From Eubacteriaceae bacterium Marseille-Q4139 (GTDB lineage: Bacteria; Bacillota; Clostridia; Lachnospirales; Lachnospiraceae), in the NCBI GenBank assembly GCA_018223415.1, contig JAGTTQ010000001.1:1577865-1641864 (forward strand): a stretch of DNA of 64,000 bases. Direction: 5' to 3'. The stretch's first letter is position 1. Each line of letters starts with the position of its first letter. Both the position numbers and the translations under genes were made by a program. Positions 26,721 to 34,873 of this stretch are shown one piece after another. The notes below the pieces were generated by a model. That model did no database searches and was not told where the DNA came from. It was given only the letters and a program-made list of their open reading frames with translations.

Positions 26721-26756
26721 AAAAAGAAAAAGGGCACACTACATCGTGCGCCCTTT
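26721..26756 (-). terminator. Leader terminator 2, just before the MATE ribosome site
   Basis: Minus strand AAAGGGCGCAC-GATGTA-GTGTGCCCTTT followed by TTCTTTTT. An 11-bp stem a few bases ahead of GGAGG, so read-through is needed for expression. Confidence 0.75.
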
Positions 26757-26780
26757 GCATAGTCACTTAACAATTAGCAT

Positions 26781-26816
26781 AACAAAAGGCCACAAACAAA
26801 ACATTGTCTGTGGCCT
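26781..26816 (-). terminator. Leader terminator 1
   Basis: Minus strand GGCCACAGACA-ATGTTT-TGTTTGTGGCC followed by TTTTGTT. It is part of the untranslated leader of the MATE operon. Confidence 0.75.
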
Positions 26817-26899
26817 AAACAGTCAATTATCTATCGTTGATCTGATAAAAAGGGTATAAAAACCAAAGACAGTCCTATTTCTGCCTTGGCCTTTCCACT

Positions 26900-26992
26900 T
26901 TATAGATCAACTTTCCGAAAAGGCTCCGCACAATGTTTCGTGGTATAAACTTGTGTGGAGCCGAAGTCAATACAAAATTTTCCGAACAACAT
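26900..26992 (-). CDS. Leader peptide of the MATE operon
   Basis: A 30-codon frame, MLFGKFCIDFGSTQVYTTKH then CAEPFRKVDL. GAGGTGAGTACG lies right before the ATG. It sits between a near-consensus promoter and two terminator hairpins. The layout matches translation-dependent attenuators of resistance genes, where a stalled ribosome allows read-through. Confidence 0.65.
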   Translation of the reverse strand: MLFGKFCIDFGSTQVYTTKHCAEPFRKVDL

Positions 26993-27025
26993 CGTACTCA
27001 CCTCTTGCATAGTCATATTAAGTTC

Positions 27026-27054
27026 ATTGTAATCAGTTTTTCCTCTGTTGTCAA
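27026..27054 (-). promoter_or_regulatory. Promoter of the MATE operon
   Basis: On the minus strand, TTGACA (27049-27054), a 17-bp spacer and TACAAT (27026-27031). This is near-consensus and lies 33 bp ahead of the leader peptide start. Confidence 0.8.
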
Positions 27055-27168
27055 GTCAGCAAAACCGTTTGAAATTGCGCGGAACGCGAAAATAAATAGT
27101 CAGTGGAATGAAATATACAATCGTTCAAATACTAATACCCGAAATGTAAAATGACATTGGGTGATGTT

Positions 27169-27528
27169 ATGAAGTTTGAGCGAGATGAAAGACGATTTGA
27201 TTTTCACGATATAGGGCTCGCCATCAAGCGGGCAAGAGAGGCCAGCGGGATGACGCAGGAGCAACTGGCCTATATTGTTGACCGTTCTCCGCGCACCATC
27301 ATGTATAACGAGAATGACGGCCAGCACCCGAGCCTCAACACCTTTTATCAGATGGTTACGATGTTCGATATATCGGTGGATCAGTATTTCTATCCGTCCC
27401 AAAATGGAGGGAGCGAGTGCAGGAAACGAATTGACGCCATGCTGGGCTCCCTGGACGAAAAAGAATTGAAAATCGTGGAGGCCACCATCCAAGCGATGAA
27501 ACAGGCCAAAGAAACGGAGGATGCGTAA
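27169..27528 (+). CDS. XRE-family regulator
   Basis: A 119-aa protein with helix-turn-helix IGLAIKRAREASGMTQEQLA and DRSPRTIMYNENDGQHPSLN, a linker and a C-terminal helix (LKIVEATIQAMKQAKE). The ATG at 27169 is chosen for the upstream GGGTGAT; an ATG at 27151 has no ribosome site. It diverges from the MATE operon and could regulate it or the adjacent mobilization genes. Confidence 0.82.
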   Translation: MKFERDERRFDFHDIGLAIKRAREASGMTQEQLAYIVDRSPRTIMYNENDGQHPSLNTFYQMVTMFDISVDQYFYPSQNGGSECRKRIDAMLGSLDEKELKIVEATIQAMKQAKETEDA

Positions 27529-27579
27529 GAAAAGCGCGGCCTTCGTTTTTTTGCGCCATGTTGCGGGTTGCGCGGTTTC

Positions 27580-27665
27580 GGCAAGCAATTCGGGTGTGGC
27601 CACACTCCGAAATTTTTGCAGGCACAAGGCCCGCAAAAATGCTTGTTGGGGAGCTCCCCAAACCC
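27580..27665. other. Putative ICE origin of transfer (oriT)
   Basis: Between the XRE gene and the 3' end of the relaxase gene lie TCGGGTGTGGCCACACTCCGA (inverted repeat) and, at 27642-27665 on the minus strand, GGGTTTGGGGAGCTCCCCAACAAG read as two halves GGGTTTGGGGAG and CTCCCCAACAAG. The same halves occur at 46512-46539 beside the nested element's MobC, which supports an oriT/nic role. Confidence 0.6.
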
Positions 27666-27675
27666 GCTGGACTTC

Positions 27676-27690
27676 GGGACAAATTGTCCC
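27676..27690. repeat. Dispersed ICE palindrome, copy 4
   Basis: Perfect core GGGACAAATTGTCCC, flanks ACTTC and AAAGT. Downstream of the relaxase gene, next to oriT. Confidence 0.88.
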
Positions 27691-27729
27691 AAAGTCCCGG
27701 CGCGATGCGCCTGTTGCCTACGGCCCGGG

Positions 27730-29136
27730 CTAACGCTCCTGGGCCTTATTTTCCCGCCCGTCCGTGTGGCCGAGCAGATAGTCAATGTTCGCCTTGACCG
27801 CCACAGCCTGCCGCATATCCGCCTGGGCCTTGCGGTACTCAGCATAAAGGGCCGTTTTCTTTTCGGAGAGCTCCCGGCGCTCCTTTTTCAGCGCGTCCAT
27901 TTTCGGGAGTTTTGCCCCGCCTAATATCTCATTCATCGCCGCCTTTGCCGCCCGGTAGGTAGCCAGCTCCGCCTCGTGTTCCGCTAAATACTTTTTGCTG
28001 TACCGGGCCGCCTTGTAGCCGTTAAATACCGGCCGCGTCTTTGCATAGTCCACCGTAGCCCCCATGAGCCGGGCAGTCTGTGAGAGCGCCGCCTCCGTGT
28101 CCCGCAGCTCCCCGGCCAAAGTATGAAAACGATCCACCGCCGCCTCGGTACTTGCCGCCAGCTCGTCATAGTCCGTAAGGTTATGCTCCTGGAGATACTG
28201 GAGCGCGGCGGCCATTTGTTTCAGATTGTAAATCTTCGCCCACCGCTCATAGGCCGGGCCTTTGCCCTGGGCCATGCGCTGTTGAATATCAATCATCAGA
28301 TTGACGCGCCGGGGCGGGGCCGGACTGTCCTCCGGGAGCTCCGGGATGGGCCGCTCCCCGGCGATTACCGCCCGGATGTCCTCGGGATCAAAGCCGGCCC
28401 CCAGGGTGGATGCCCGCAGGCGGGTGTACTTATCCTGCCCCGGAGCCAGGAACGAGAGAGCACCGCCGCGCCCATGCTTTACCGCAAAGCCAGCCTCCTC
28501 CATGAGCCGCAGAAAGGCCGCAAAGTCAGCGGGCTTTTTTTCCAGAGCCTCCACTACGGCCAGCCGTACCCGCTGTTGCGCGGATAGTGGTTTTTCCCCG
28601 ATCCACTGGCCATAGTGGAGGAAACGGCCCTTGCTGTGCTGTTTCGGATTTTGAATAACCGATAGATCATGCTCAATGCACACCCGGTCAGAGAGCCGCC
28701 GCAGAGCAAAGGACGAGCCGATAAAGTTATGAAACTTCCGGGAGCAGTCAAAGGCCGTGGAATTGAAATAAATATGGTTATGCAGATGGCCCTTGTCAAT
28801 GTGGGTACAGACGAAGAACTGGTACTTTCCCTTTGTCCAGCGCATGGCCGTTTCATAGCCGATTTTGTTTGCCTCCTCCGGCGTGACCTCACCGGGCGGA
28901 AACGCCTGCCGGATCTGAAAGAACAGGGCCCCGCGCTCCACGGCTCGGCCCGTCTCCGCCTGGTACTGGCTTTTTGTCAGAAGAAACTCGGCGGGGGCCG
29001 ATGCCGGATCGCAGAGATAGGCGGACACGGCCCCCAGCTTTTTCGGATTGAGCCCATAGGCAAACCGCTCCTCCATCGTCTGAACGGCGTTTTTTCCCGC
29101 CGCCACCTTGTAGGGCCGGATGTAAGTTGTAGCCGT
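27730..29136 (-). CDS. mobA: MOBP relaxase with ACG in place of the start codon
   Basis: A 468-codon frame from ACG at 29134-29136. The first residues would be (M)ATTYIRPYKVAAGKNAVQTM, with AAAGGAGGTGCGGAC upstream and an in-frame TGA 18 bp above the ACG. The first ordinary start is GTG at 29106, ten codons in. Relaxase motifs are clear: FAYGLNPKK with the likely catalytic Tyr, and HIDKGHLHNHIYFNS (the metal-binding His triad). The C-terminal half is a coiled-coil mobilization region. The enzyme nicks oriT and pilots the strand. GTG initiation would keep both motifs. Confidence 0.85.
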   Translation of the reverse strand, partial: TATTYIRPYKVAAGKNAVQTMEERFAYGLNPKKLGAVSAYLCDPASAPAEFLLTKSQYQAETGRAVERGALFFQIRQAFPPGEVTPEEANKIGYETAMRWTKGKYQFFVCTHIDKGHLHNHIYFNSTAFDCSRKFHNFIGSSFALRRLSDRVCIEHDLSVIQNPKQHSKGRFLHYGQWIGEKPLSAQQRVRLAVVEALEKKPADFAAFLRLMEEAGFAVKHGRGGALSFLAPGQDKYTRLRASTLGAGFDPEDIRAVIAGERPIPELPEDSPAPPRRVNLMIDIQQRMAQGKGPAYERWAKIYNLKQMAAALQYLQEHNLTDYDELAASTEAAVDRFHTLAGELRDTEAALSQTARLMGATVDYAKTRPVFNGYKAARYSKKYLAEHEAELATYRAAKAAMNEILGGAKLPKMDALKKERRELSEKKTALYAEYRKAQADMRQAVAVKANIDYLLGHTDGRENKAQER

Positions 29137-29230
29137 GTCCGCACCTCCTTTTCAAGAAAAATGGCGGAAGGGAAATTACCCTCCGCCATTTTACTTATAA
29201 TTTTCAGATTATTTATTGAAGTTATAATTT

Positions 29231-30157
29231 TTATATTTCGTTTTTTGACTTTCTTCCCAAATATACGAAATCCATTAAAGAGTGAAGTTTCTCTATTTCT
29301 TCTGAACCATTTTGAGCTATACTACTTTTATACTTTCTATAGTGTACAATAGCATCTTCAAAACTCCTGTACATTTTTCCAGACTCGTTAATTGATGTTC
29401 TGTCATCGTTGATCTTACTATACAGCAAATCATACATATTACTATATTGATCAAAATTCAACGTCACAATTACTCCATATTTGCCAGGTGCTACCTCAAC
29501 AGTATTAATCCGATCATATTTTTCCACTTCACTTTTTGTTGGGTATGGTATGTTTTTAATTGCTATACGATTATCTTCCAGCCATTTATAAGCGGTTGGT
29601 TTGTCAAATAATTTTATTATAGACAAACACAATCTATCCACTACTTGTATATTATTTTTATCTTTTTCGTATAGGAACTTCCATGTCTTATATCTAATAA
29701 TCGGTGGTAAAATTGAAAATTCACGCAATATTTGTGGAGCGGAATATATACTCACTTGAATATCTAAAAAATACTTAATAAAAATAAGGGCATACAAGTC
29801 AAATATGGCATCCTGAACATATTCTACTTCTGCATCAGAAAAATCATCCGTATGCTGAGTATGAGTTCCATCTCTACCTGGAGGATTGATTTTGCCTACT
29901 ATACTAATCAATCTATCGCTTAACTCATCTCCCAAACAATCCATTCCACTTTTTACAGCAGGATTATTAGATTGTTTTTTTATTTGCCCTAACATTAACG
30001 GTTTACTACTGCCAATGTTCAAAATTTTTCTAACCATCACTTCTGCGTGTTTCCTAAGTCCAGCCATTTTCCCCATATTAGATACTTCAATGTATTGAGT
30101 ATCATGTAACAAATTCCCTATTAAAATTGTATATTCATTGTCGTTAAAGCTATCCAT
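29231..30157 (-). CDS. AT-rich cargo gene between relaxase and MobC, unknown function
   Basis: A 308-aa protein starting MDSFNDNEYTILIGNLLHDT after AAGAAGGG. An early segment, LRKHAEVMVRKILNI, looks like a helical HEPN/DUF4145-type region, and PGRDGTHTQHTDDFSDAEV follows. The rest is alpha/beta without a motif I know. It is strikingly AT-rich inside a GC-rich operon and splits the usual mobA-mobC pair. That marks it as inserted cargo, perhaps a defence gene; this last point is inference. Confidence 0.6.
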   Translation of the reverse strand: MDSFNDNEYTILIGNLLHDTQYIEVSNMGKMAGLRKHAEVMVRKILNIGSSKPLMLGQIKKQSNNPAVKSGMDCLGDELSDRLISIVGKINPPGRDGTHTQHTDDFSDAEVEYVQDAIFDLYALIFIKYFLDIQVSIYSAPQILREFSILPPIIRYKTWKFLYEKDKNNIQVVDRLCLSIIKLFDKPTAYKWLEDNRIAIKNIPYPTKSEVEKYDRINTVEVAPGKYGVIVTLNFDQYSNMYDLLYSKINDDRTSINESGKMYRSFEDAIVHYRKYKSSIAQNGSEEIEKLHSLMDFVYLGRKSKNEI

Positions 30158-30252
30158 AAAATTCCCTTCTTTCAAATTAGCAATCAGCTCTCAGATTAGT
30201 TACATAATATAAAGTATATCATAATTAATCCGCAACAGTCTACTGGCACCTC

Positions 30253-30267
30253 GGGACAAATTGTCCC
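30253..30267. repeat. Dispersed ICE palindrome, copy 5
   Basis: Perfect core GGGACAAATTGTCCC with flanks ACCTC and GAAGT. Downstream of mobC, just past a hairpin. Confidence 0.88.
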
Positions 30268-30279
30268 GAAGTAGTGAAA

Positions 30280-30308
30280 GCCGGGGAACGGCTAAACCGC
30301 TCCCCGGC
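30280..30308 (-). terminator. Hairpin after mobC
   Basis: Minus strand GCCGGGGAGCGG-TTTA-GCCGTTCCCCGGC, 5 bp after the mobC stop, followed by TTTCAC. The stem is strong but the T run is weak. Confidence 0.55.
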
Positions 30309-30312
30309 AGGG

Positions 30313-30660
30313 CTAACACTCCACAATCGCAGACAGCTTTTTCAAAAGATCGGACAAGGGCCCCCACAGCTTTTCATAGTCCCGTTGCAGCCCTTTGATC
30401 TCCTCGGGATAAATGCCGCCGTAGGTGTTGGCCTGGATTGCCACTTGATTTAGGTTGTTGGAGCACCGCCGCTGGAGCGATACCAGTTCCCGGACGGGGG
30501 ACAGGTCAACATGGAGCACATAGCCGTTTAGGGCCATTTTTCGCATATAGGCTCCCATGTTGCGGATGCCCGCCTCGGCCATGCGCTCCCGTATGAGCGC
30601 CTGCTCCTCCTCCGATACCATCACATGAAGATGGACGGGACGGCGGCGTTTCTTTGTCAT
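30313..30660 (-). CDS. mobC: MobC-like relaxosome protein
   Basis: A 115-aa protein starting MTKKRRRPVHLHVMVSEEEQ. The ribbon-helix-helix N-terminus is followed by GAYMRKMALNGYVLHVD and CSNNLNQVAIQANTYGGIYP, the bacterial MobC signature. It helps the relaxase open oriT. It overlaps the upstream 54-aa gene by ATGA. Confidence 0.85.
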   Translation of the reverse strand: MTKKRRRPVHLHVMVSEEEQALIRERMAEAGIRNMGAYMRKMALNGYVLHVDLSPVRELVSLQRRCSNNLNQVAIQANTYGGIYPEEIKGLQRDYEKLWGPLSDLLKKLSAIVEC

Positions 30661-30821
30661 CGTTCCTCCCGTTCCAGGCTCCGGCTGGCCCGGGGCGGCT
30701 CCTTTACCTTGTCCACCGGCTTTTCCCGTTCCGGGGGCCTTTTCGGGATCGGGGCGTGAAATTCCCGGTACAGCCGCAGGGCCTCCTGGTCAGCAAGTTC
30801 CTGTTCCCGTTTTTTCTCCAT
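30657..30821 (-). CDS. Small charged ICE protein
   Basis: A 54-aa protein starting MEKKREQELADQEALRLYRE and continuing FHAPIPKRPPEREKPVDK, highly charged. AGGAGGACTGCGCG precedes the ATG. It is coupled to mobC by ATGA overlap and follows the 202-aa gene by 12 bp. Probably a transfer accessory protein; no family recognised. Confidence 0.6.
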   Translation of the reverse strand: MEKKREQELADQEALRLYREFHAPIPKRPPEREKPVDKVKEPPRASRSLEREER

Positions 30822-30833
30822 CGCGCAGTCCTC

Positions 30834-31442
30834 CTATCTGTCGCCCCGGCTGGGGCTTTTCTTATCCGGCGCATCCGGGGCCCGGTGTTCCCGGGCCTTG
30901 CGTCCAGCCTCTTTCATCTGCCGGGCAATCGGCGGTTTCTTTGCCGCGCCCCGCTCCGGCACAGGCTCACGGCCCACGGGATTGTCATGGGCGGGCTTTA
31001 ACTCATAATCAGCCATCTGTTTTTCCGTCAGCGGGTGGAGATACCACAGCTCGCCCCATGCCCGGAATGACTCGCCCTCCACCGGCTGGCGGGCGTTGTA
31101 GTTGAGATGGGCCACAGGCAGGTTGTCCTTCGGGCGGGGATAGGTGGCTATATCCACGGGCCGCTGGGTAGAGTAATACTTGAAAAAATCCGGGCCGGAA
31201 GTCTCCAGCCGGGAAACGCCATACTGCTTTTCATGGCTGAACACACGGCGGTTGTAGTCCCCGATGGCCTCACATTCCTCATTGAAGTAATGGCCCCAGT
31301 AGTAGTCCCGTTTCCCGTCCTCCTGGGTAAACTGCCAGGTCACAAAGGGATTAGGGGCCTTGAAGTTTTCCCCCATCGCAAAGCCCCGGCCATTGTCAAA
31401 CAAAACGGACTGCCGGATCACATAGCCTTGATTTTCTTCCAA
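30834..31442 (-). CDS. ICE-conserved protein, unknown function
   Basis: A 202-aa protein that starts at TTG 31442 after AAGGAGGTGCTGTT. The first half is rich in Tyr/Phe/Trp (FVTWQFTQEDGKRDYYWGHY; AWGELWYLHPLTEKQMADYE). The basic C-terminus is likely disordered. Such proteins lie next to mobC in Clostridia ICEs. No reliable function. Confidence 0.62.
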   Translation of the reverse strand: MEENQGYVIRQSVLFDNGRGFAMGENFKAPNPFVTWQFTQEDGKRDYYWGHYFNEECEAIGDYNRRVFSHEKQYGVSRLETSGPDFFKYYSTQRPVDIATYPRPKDNLPVAHLNYNARQPVEGESFRAWGELWYLHPLTEKQMADYELKPAHDNPVGREPVPERGAAKKPPIARQMKEAGRKAREHRAPDAPDKKSPSRGDR

Positions 31443-31472
31443 AACAGCACCTCCTTAAAAAGCGGGTACTTC

Positions 31473-31487
31473 GGGACAAATTGTCCC
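31473..31487. repeat. Dispersed ICE palindrome, copy 6
   Basis: Perfect core GGGACAAATTGTCCC, flanks ACTTC and AAAGT. Intergenic, just upstream of the 202-aa gene. Confidence 0.88.
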
Positions 31488-31606
31488 AAAGTCCCACAGC
31501 GTAAATGTTGACAGCATCCGGGCCAAAACGGGGCAGGCCATAGTCTGATACGGCCCACCCCCAAACGGGCCCCGGAAAGCCTTGCTACAAGCGGGTTTTT
31601 AGGAGC

Positions 31607-31975
31607 CTAATTGTCAACAGACCAGCCCCGCTTTTTCCGCATATATTCCCTCTGCTGGCGGCGGTGGGCCTTCTTTGCACAGGCCGCCGAACAGTACGCC
31701 TGCCGCCGATCTGGGGGAACGGGGCCGCCGCAGATGGGGCAAGACTTGAAATCCGGCCTGGGCCCCTCGGTTAAAAGGGACGCCTCCAGCGCCGGGGCAA
31801 GGGGCAGGACGGCCTCACGGAAGTAGCGGCAGAACGCACCTGTATAACATTTCCCGAACATATAGCACTCACCGTCCAGCGGCAGACACCCGCACTCCCG
31901 GTCATAGTTGGCGCACCACTTTACCACCAGGGCGCGGATGGCCGCCTTTTCCTCCCGGGTAAGCTCGCGGGACAT
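31607..31975 (-). CDS. Cysteine-rich VLP-domain protein
   Basis: A 122-aa protein. One Cys cluster is in CANYDRECGCLPLDGECYMF and CYTGAFCRYF. A second, CPICGGPVPPDRRQAYCSAA then CAKKAHRRQQREYMRKKRG, is a zinc-finger-like end. It matches the cysteine-rich VLP family of Clostridia ICEs. The start follows GGGAGGTGAGGCC. It may bind DNA; function not established. Confidence 0.78.
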   Translation of the reverse strand: MSRELTREEKAAIRALVVKWCANYDRECGCLPLDGECYMFGKCYTGAFCRYFREAVLPLAPALEASLLTEGPRPDFKSCPICGGPVPPDRRQAYCSAACAKKAHRRQQREYMRKKRGWSVDN

Positions 31976-31979
31976 GGCC

Positions 31980-32156
31980 TCACCTCCCGCCAGCCGGGGC
32001 CTTCAGAAGTTCCCGGTAGCAGGAGACACAGCCGATGCCCCGCCAGTAGGGACACCCGGAGCACCGGGAGCCCCTGGGCGGTTTTGCGGCGGAGGGGGAC
32101 TGCGGGCGCGGGGGCCGTTTCATCATTTTCTCAAAGGGACTGTTGGTAAAGTTCAT
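31980..32156 (-). CDS. Small Cys-rich ICE protein
   Basis: A 58-aa protein starting MNFTNSPFEKMMKRPPRPQS. Four Cys residues (CSGCPYWRGIGCVSC) suggest a metal site. It overlaps the DUF4366 gene by ATGA and ends 4 bp before the VLP gene, so it is in the same operon. The size is typical of unannotated ICE spacers. Function unknown. Confidence 0.6.
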   Translation of the reverse strand: MNFTNSPFEKMMKRPPRPQSPSAAKPPRGSRCSGCPYWRGIGCVSCYRELLKAPAGGR

Positions 32157-32941
32157 TCGTCCGCCCCCTCTCCGTCATCGTCCTCCTCGTCCCAGGGCGG
32201 CCCGTCCTCCTCGTCTCCGTAGACCTCCGGCCCGTCATAGTCCTGGAGCTCCCCGCCGTAGTCCTCCTCGGGCTCGGCGGCCTTTTCATGTTTCGGGCGG
32301 TAAATCTTAAAGTACCAGCCAGCCCCGCCGCCGATCACCGCCACGGCCAGCACCAAAAGGAGCATCCCCGGATTGCCGCCCGTTTCCGGCTTTTCCTCCT
32401 CCGGGGCGGGCTCCCCGGTTTCCTCCGTTTCCGCAGGCTCCGGCTCCGCACCCGCGCACTCGGTCATATTGACCGCGCAGATCGGGCAATCCGTATTGAC
32501 AGCCCCCGCCGCGCATTTTTCCGCGCAGGAGCAGGCGGCCAGCTCCACCCCGGCGGCCTCGGCAGCCGCCAACAGATCTGCCTCGTCCACCATATTCAGA
32601 AAGTAGGTTTCATACTGTTCGCCTTCCTCGTCCACGGGTTTGTCATAGTCAATGACGATATAAAAGGTGTTCCCGCCGCTGGTCTGCACCGTGATAAACT
32701 GCTTGTTGGTGTGCTCGTCATAGAGCAGATCGCGGGTAACAAGGTTGCCTTCCTCCGAAAAGCCCTCGCCCGGTTCGATAGTGGGCTCCGGCTCCGGGGC
32801 CGTGGTTTCCTCGGTCATAGTGGGATCGCCGTAGTTCTCGCCCTCGCCGCCGTCCGCATAAGCAAAAGCCGGAACAGCCGAAAAGCCGCATAAAAGAACG
32901 GCGGCACAAAGCGCCGCCGCCATAGACCTCCATCGTCTCAT
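32153..32941 (-). CDS. DUF4366 / CD1107-family exported mobile-element protein
   Basis: A 262-aa protein. The signal peptide MRRWRSMAAALCAAVLLCGF ends near AFAYADG. The central domain has RDLLYDEHTNKQFITVQTSG and FYIVIDYDKPV, then a Cys-rich stretch. A transmembrane helix (GMLLLVLAVAVIGGGAGWYF) precedes an acidic cytoplasmic tail. It is a standard member of the conjugation cluster, probably a surface component of the transfer machine. Confidence 0.82.
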   Translation of the reverse strand: MRRWRSMAAALCAAVLLCGFSAVPAFAYADGGEGENYGDPTMTEETTAPEPEPTIEPGEGFSEEGNLVTRDLLYDEHTNKQFITVQTSGGNTFYIVIDYDKPVDEEGEQYETYFLNMVDEADLLAAAEAAGVELAACSCAEKCAAGAVNTDCPICAVNMTECAGAEPEPAETEETGEPAPEEEKPETGGNPGMLLLVLAVAVIGGGAGWYFKIYRPKHEKAAEPEEDYGGELQDYDGPEVYGDEEDGPPWDEEDDDGEGADE

Positions 32942-32943
32942 AT

Positions 32944-33198
32944 TCAGTTTTCCTCCTTTTTATCGTCCCCGGACTTCGGGACAATTTGTCCCAAAGTCCC
33001 ATCGCCTTTCAGCTTTTCAAACAGGAGCGGGAGCTCTGCCAGGGGGATGCTCATGCCCCGCACAATATCCACGATCTCGCTGTTTTCCGCCTCCAGCTTT
33101 TTCTGCTCCAGCTCCTTGAGCCGGGCCTGCTGTTCGCTGATTTTGGCCTTGACCTTATCAATCTCAGCCTGGATTTTCGCGCTTTTTGCCGTTGCCAT
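32944..33198 (-). CDS. DUF4315-family protein
   Basis: An 84-aa coiled-coil protein: KIQAEIDKVKAKISEQQARL then IVDIVRGMSIPLAELPLLFE, the DUF4315 pattern. GGAGGTTATCT precedes the start. Palindrome copy 7 lies within its 3' end and is translated as GTLGQIVPKSG. It is located between the CD1107- and CD1108-like genes as usual. Confidence 0.82.
   Translation of the reverse strand: MATAKSAKIQAEIDKVKAKISEQQARLKELEQKKLEAENSEIVDIVRGMSIPLAELPLLFEKLKGDGTLGQIVPKSGDDKKEEN
32978..32992. repeat. Dispersed ICE palindrome, copy 7
   Basis: Perfect core GGGACAATTTGTCCC, flanks ACTTC and AAAGT. Within the last codons of the DUF4315 gene. Confidence 0.88.
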
Positions 33199-33211
33199 AG
33201 ATAACCTCCAA

Positions 33212-34873
33212 TCATGGTAAACGCCCGTAGGCGTAGAAATGAGACTGCCAGTAGCTTGTATTTAGATTTGCGTAGCCGATGGGATCTCCGCAGTGGAGCA
33301 TCCGTCCGTCCCCCACATAAATCCCACAGTGGCTCACGCCCGGCGTGTCATAAGTGCCTTTGAAAAAGACCAGATCGCCGGGTTTCGGACTGCTGGTCGG
33401 CGTACAGATGTTATAGAGCCCCTGGGCCCCCAGGCGGCCCACATTCCAGCCGGAGTGATTGATCACCCAGGACACATAGCCGGAGCAGTCAAAGGAAGTG
33501 GACGGGCTGGAGCCGCCCCACACATAGGGATAGCCGATGTATTTCTGCGCCTCGGAGAGCATGGCGGCAAAGGTTTCATCGTCCAGATATTCCCCGGGCA
33601 CTTCGTAGCCGTCCGGCGTTTCGGTGTACTTTCCCACATACTCAGAGCCGGGGAACAGGTCGGGGCGGTTTCCCAGCGTTGCCATGTAGATGGCGTACCG
33701 GGACATCTGATCCTCGCTCAACACATAGACGGGCAGATGGGACAGGTTTTTGTTTTCCAGCGTCACATAGCAGATGTAGTAATTGTAGGGGACTTCCACA
33801 TCGTAATCGTTGCCCTCGCTGTCGGTGCGGGTTTCCGTCCGGTAGCGTACCTCCACCACCACATCCTCGGTCAGAATGTACTGGCGGTCAAAGAGCATTT
33901 GCAGGGAGCCCTCCACCTGGTCAAGCGTCCACTGTCCCTCATGGAGCGAACACAAAAGGGACAGCAGCACATAGGGATCGTGTTCAATCTCGTCCAGGTC
34001 AAAATGGTACTCGTCATAATCGTGGGTGCTTTCGTAGCTGTCCAGATAGCCGGAAAGCTCCGCCTCCAAGTCACAGTAGGCGGCCTCCGCCCCCAGCATA
34101 TCCCCATCCTCGCAAGGGTAGGTGCTGGCCCCCACCGCGCCGATGGTGCTGTTCCCCAGTGTGACAAGGGAGGACGAGCAGGACTGCATCACCAGCACAA
34201 GCAGGACGCAGGCCAGAGCCAGCAGACAGCCCACGGGATGGCGTTTCACAAAGCCCACCGCCCGGGCCGCCAGCTTTTCCGTGGTAACAGCCGTTTTTTC
34301 AGCGGCCCGCGCCCCTTGTTTGGCGGCCTCCTTTGCCTGCTTTTGATACCGCCTGCGGAGCCGCCGTTTCTGCCAGTAGCGGGACAGGGCGTTTTTAGAA
34401 AGCTCCGGGTGCTCCTGGGCGGCGGTGTGGAAGTGATAGTCCGCCGTGGCCTTGATATATTTGGACTCGGCCCGCCGGACAGCCTTTGCCGGGTGCTCCC
34501 GGATTTTTCGTCTCACATACCGGGAGCCATGCCGCAGGACGGCCTCGCCCACAAGCTCGGAGCGGTGGGCCCCTTCGATACCCACATTTTCGTGCTCGTT
34601 TTCATAAATCTTGCCATGCACAAAGCCGTGGACGGAGCCGCTGGCCACCCGGCCCACACGCTTGACCGGGCCCGGCTTTTTCGGCGGTTTCTGTTTCGCC
34701 AGCTTTTCTTTGGCGGCCTCCAGCTTTTCCCCGCGCTTTTCCATGCGGAGCTTGGACGCCGCCGCCTGTTCCTGCTGGCTTTTCTGCCGGAATTTTGATT
34801 TCGGGGACTTTGGGACACTTTGTCCCGAAGTGCCCCCGGCGTTTCCCGCGCCGTTATTCGGTTTTCGTTTCAT
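33212..34873 (-). CDS. CD1108-like membrane protein with NlpC/P60 hydrolase domain
   Basis: A 553-aa protein. The N-terminus is basic and cytoplasmic. A membrane helix (GCLLALACVLLVLVMQSC) lies near residue 220, followed by an extracellular region. The C-terminal NlpC/P60 domain has YVWGGSSPSTSFDCSGYVSW (catalytic Cys), GVSHCGIYVGDGRMLHCGD (catalytic His) and YGRLP. It opens peptidoglycan for the secretion channel. The gene overlaps virB4 by 20 bp and carries palindrome copy 8 near its 5' end. Confidence 0.9.
   Translation of the reverse strand: MKRKPNNGAGNAGGTSGQSVPKSPKSKFRQKSQQEQAAASKLRMEKRGEKLEAAKEKLAKQKPPKKPGPVKRVGRVASGSVHGFVHGKIYENEHENVGIEGAHRSELVGEAVLRHGSRYVRRKIREHPAKAVRRAESKYIKATADYHFHTAAQEHPELSKNALSRYWQKRRLRRRYQKQAKEAAKQGARAAEKTAVTTEKLAARAVGFVKRHPVGCLLALACVLLVLVMQSCSSSLVTLGNSTIGAVGASTYPCEDGDMLGAEAAYCDLEAELSGYLDSYESTHDYDEYHFDLDEIEHDPYVLLSLLCSLHEGQWTLDQVEGSLQMLFDRQYILTEDVVVEVRYRTETRTDSEGNDYDVEVPYNYYICYVTLENKNLSHLPVYVLSEDQMSRYAIYMATLGNRPDLFPGSEYVGKYTETPDGYEVPGEYLDDETFAAMLSEAQKYIGYPYVWGGSSPSTSFDCSGYVSWVINHSGWNVGRLGAQGLYNICTPTSSPKPGDLVFFKGTYDTPGVSHCGIYVGDGRMLHCGDPIGYANLNTSYWQSHFYAYGRLP
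34812..34826. repeat. Dispersed ICE palindrome, copy 8
   Basis: Perfect-arm core GGGACACTTTGTCCC, flanks ACTTT and GAAGT. Inside the first codons of the NlpC/P60 gene, translated as TSGQSVPKS. Confidence 0.88.

Noticed and set aside
33293..34798. A 501-codon plus-strand frame opposite the NlpC/P60 gene
   Set aside because: Antisense shadow in GC-rich DNA; the minus-strand gene has full domain evidence.
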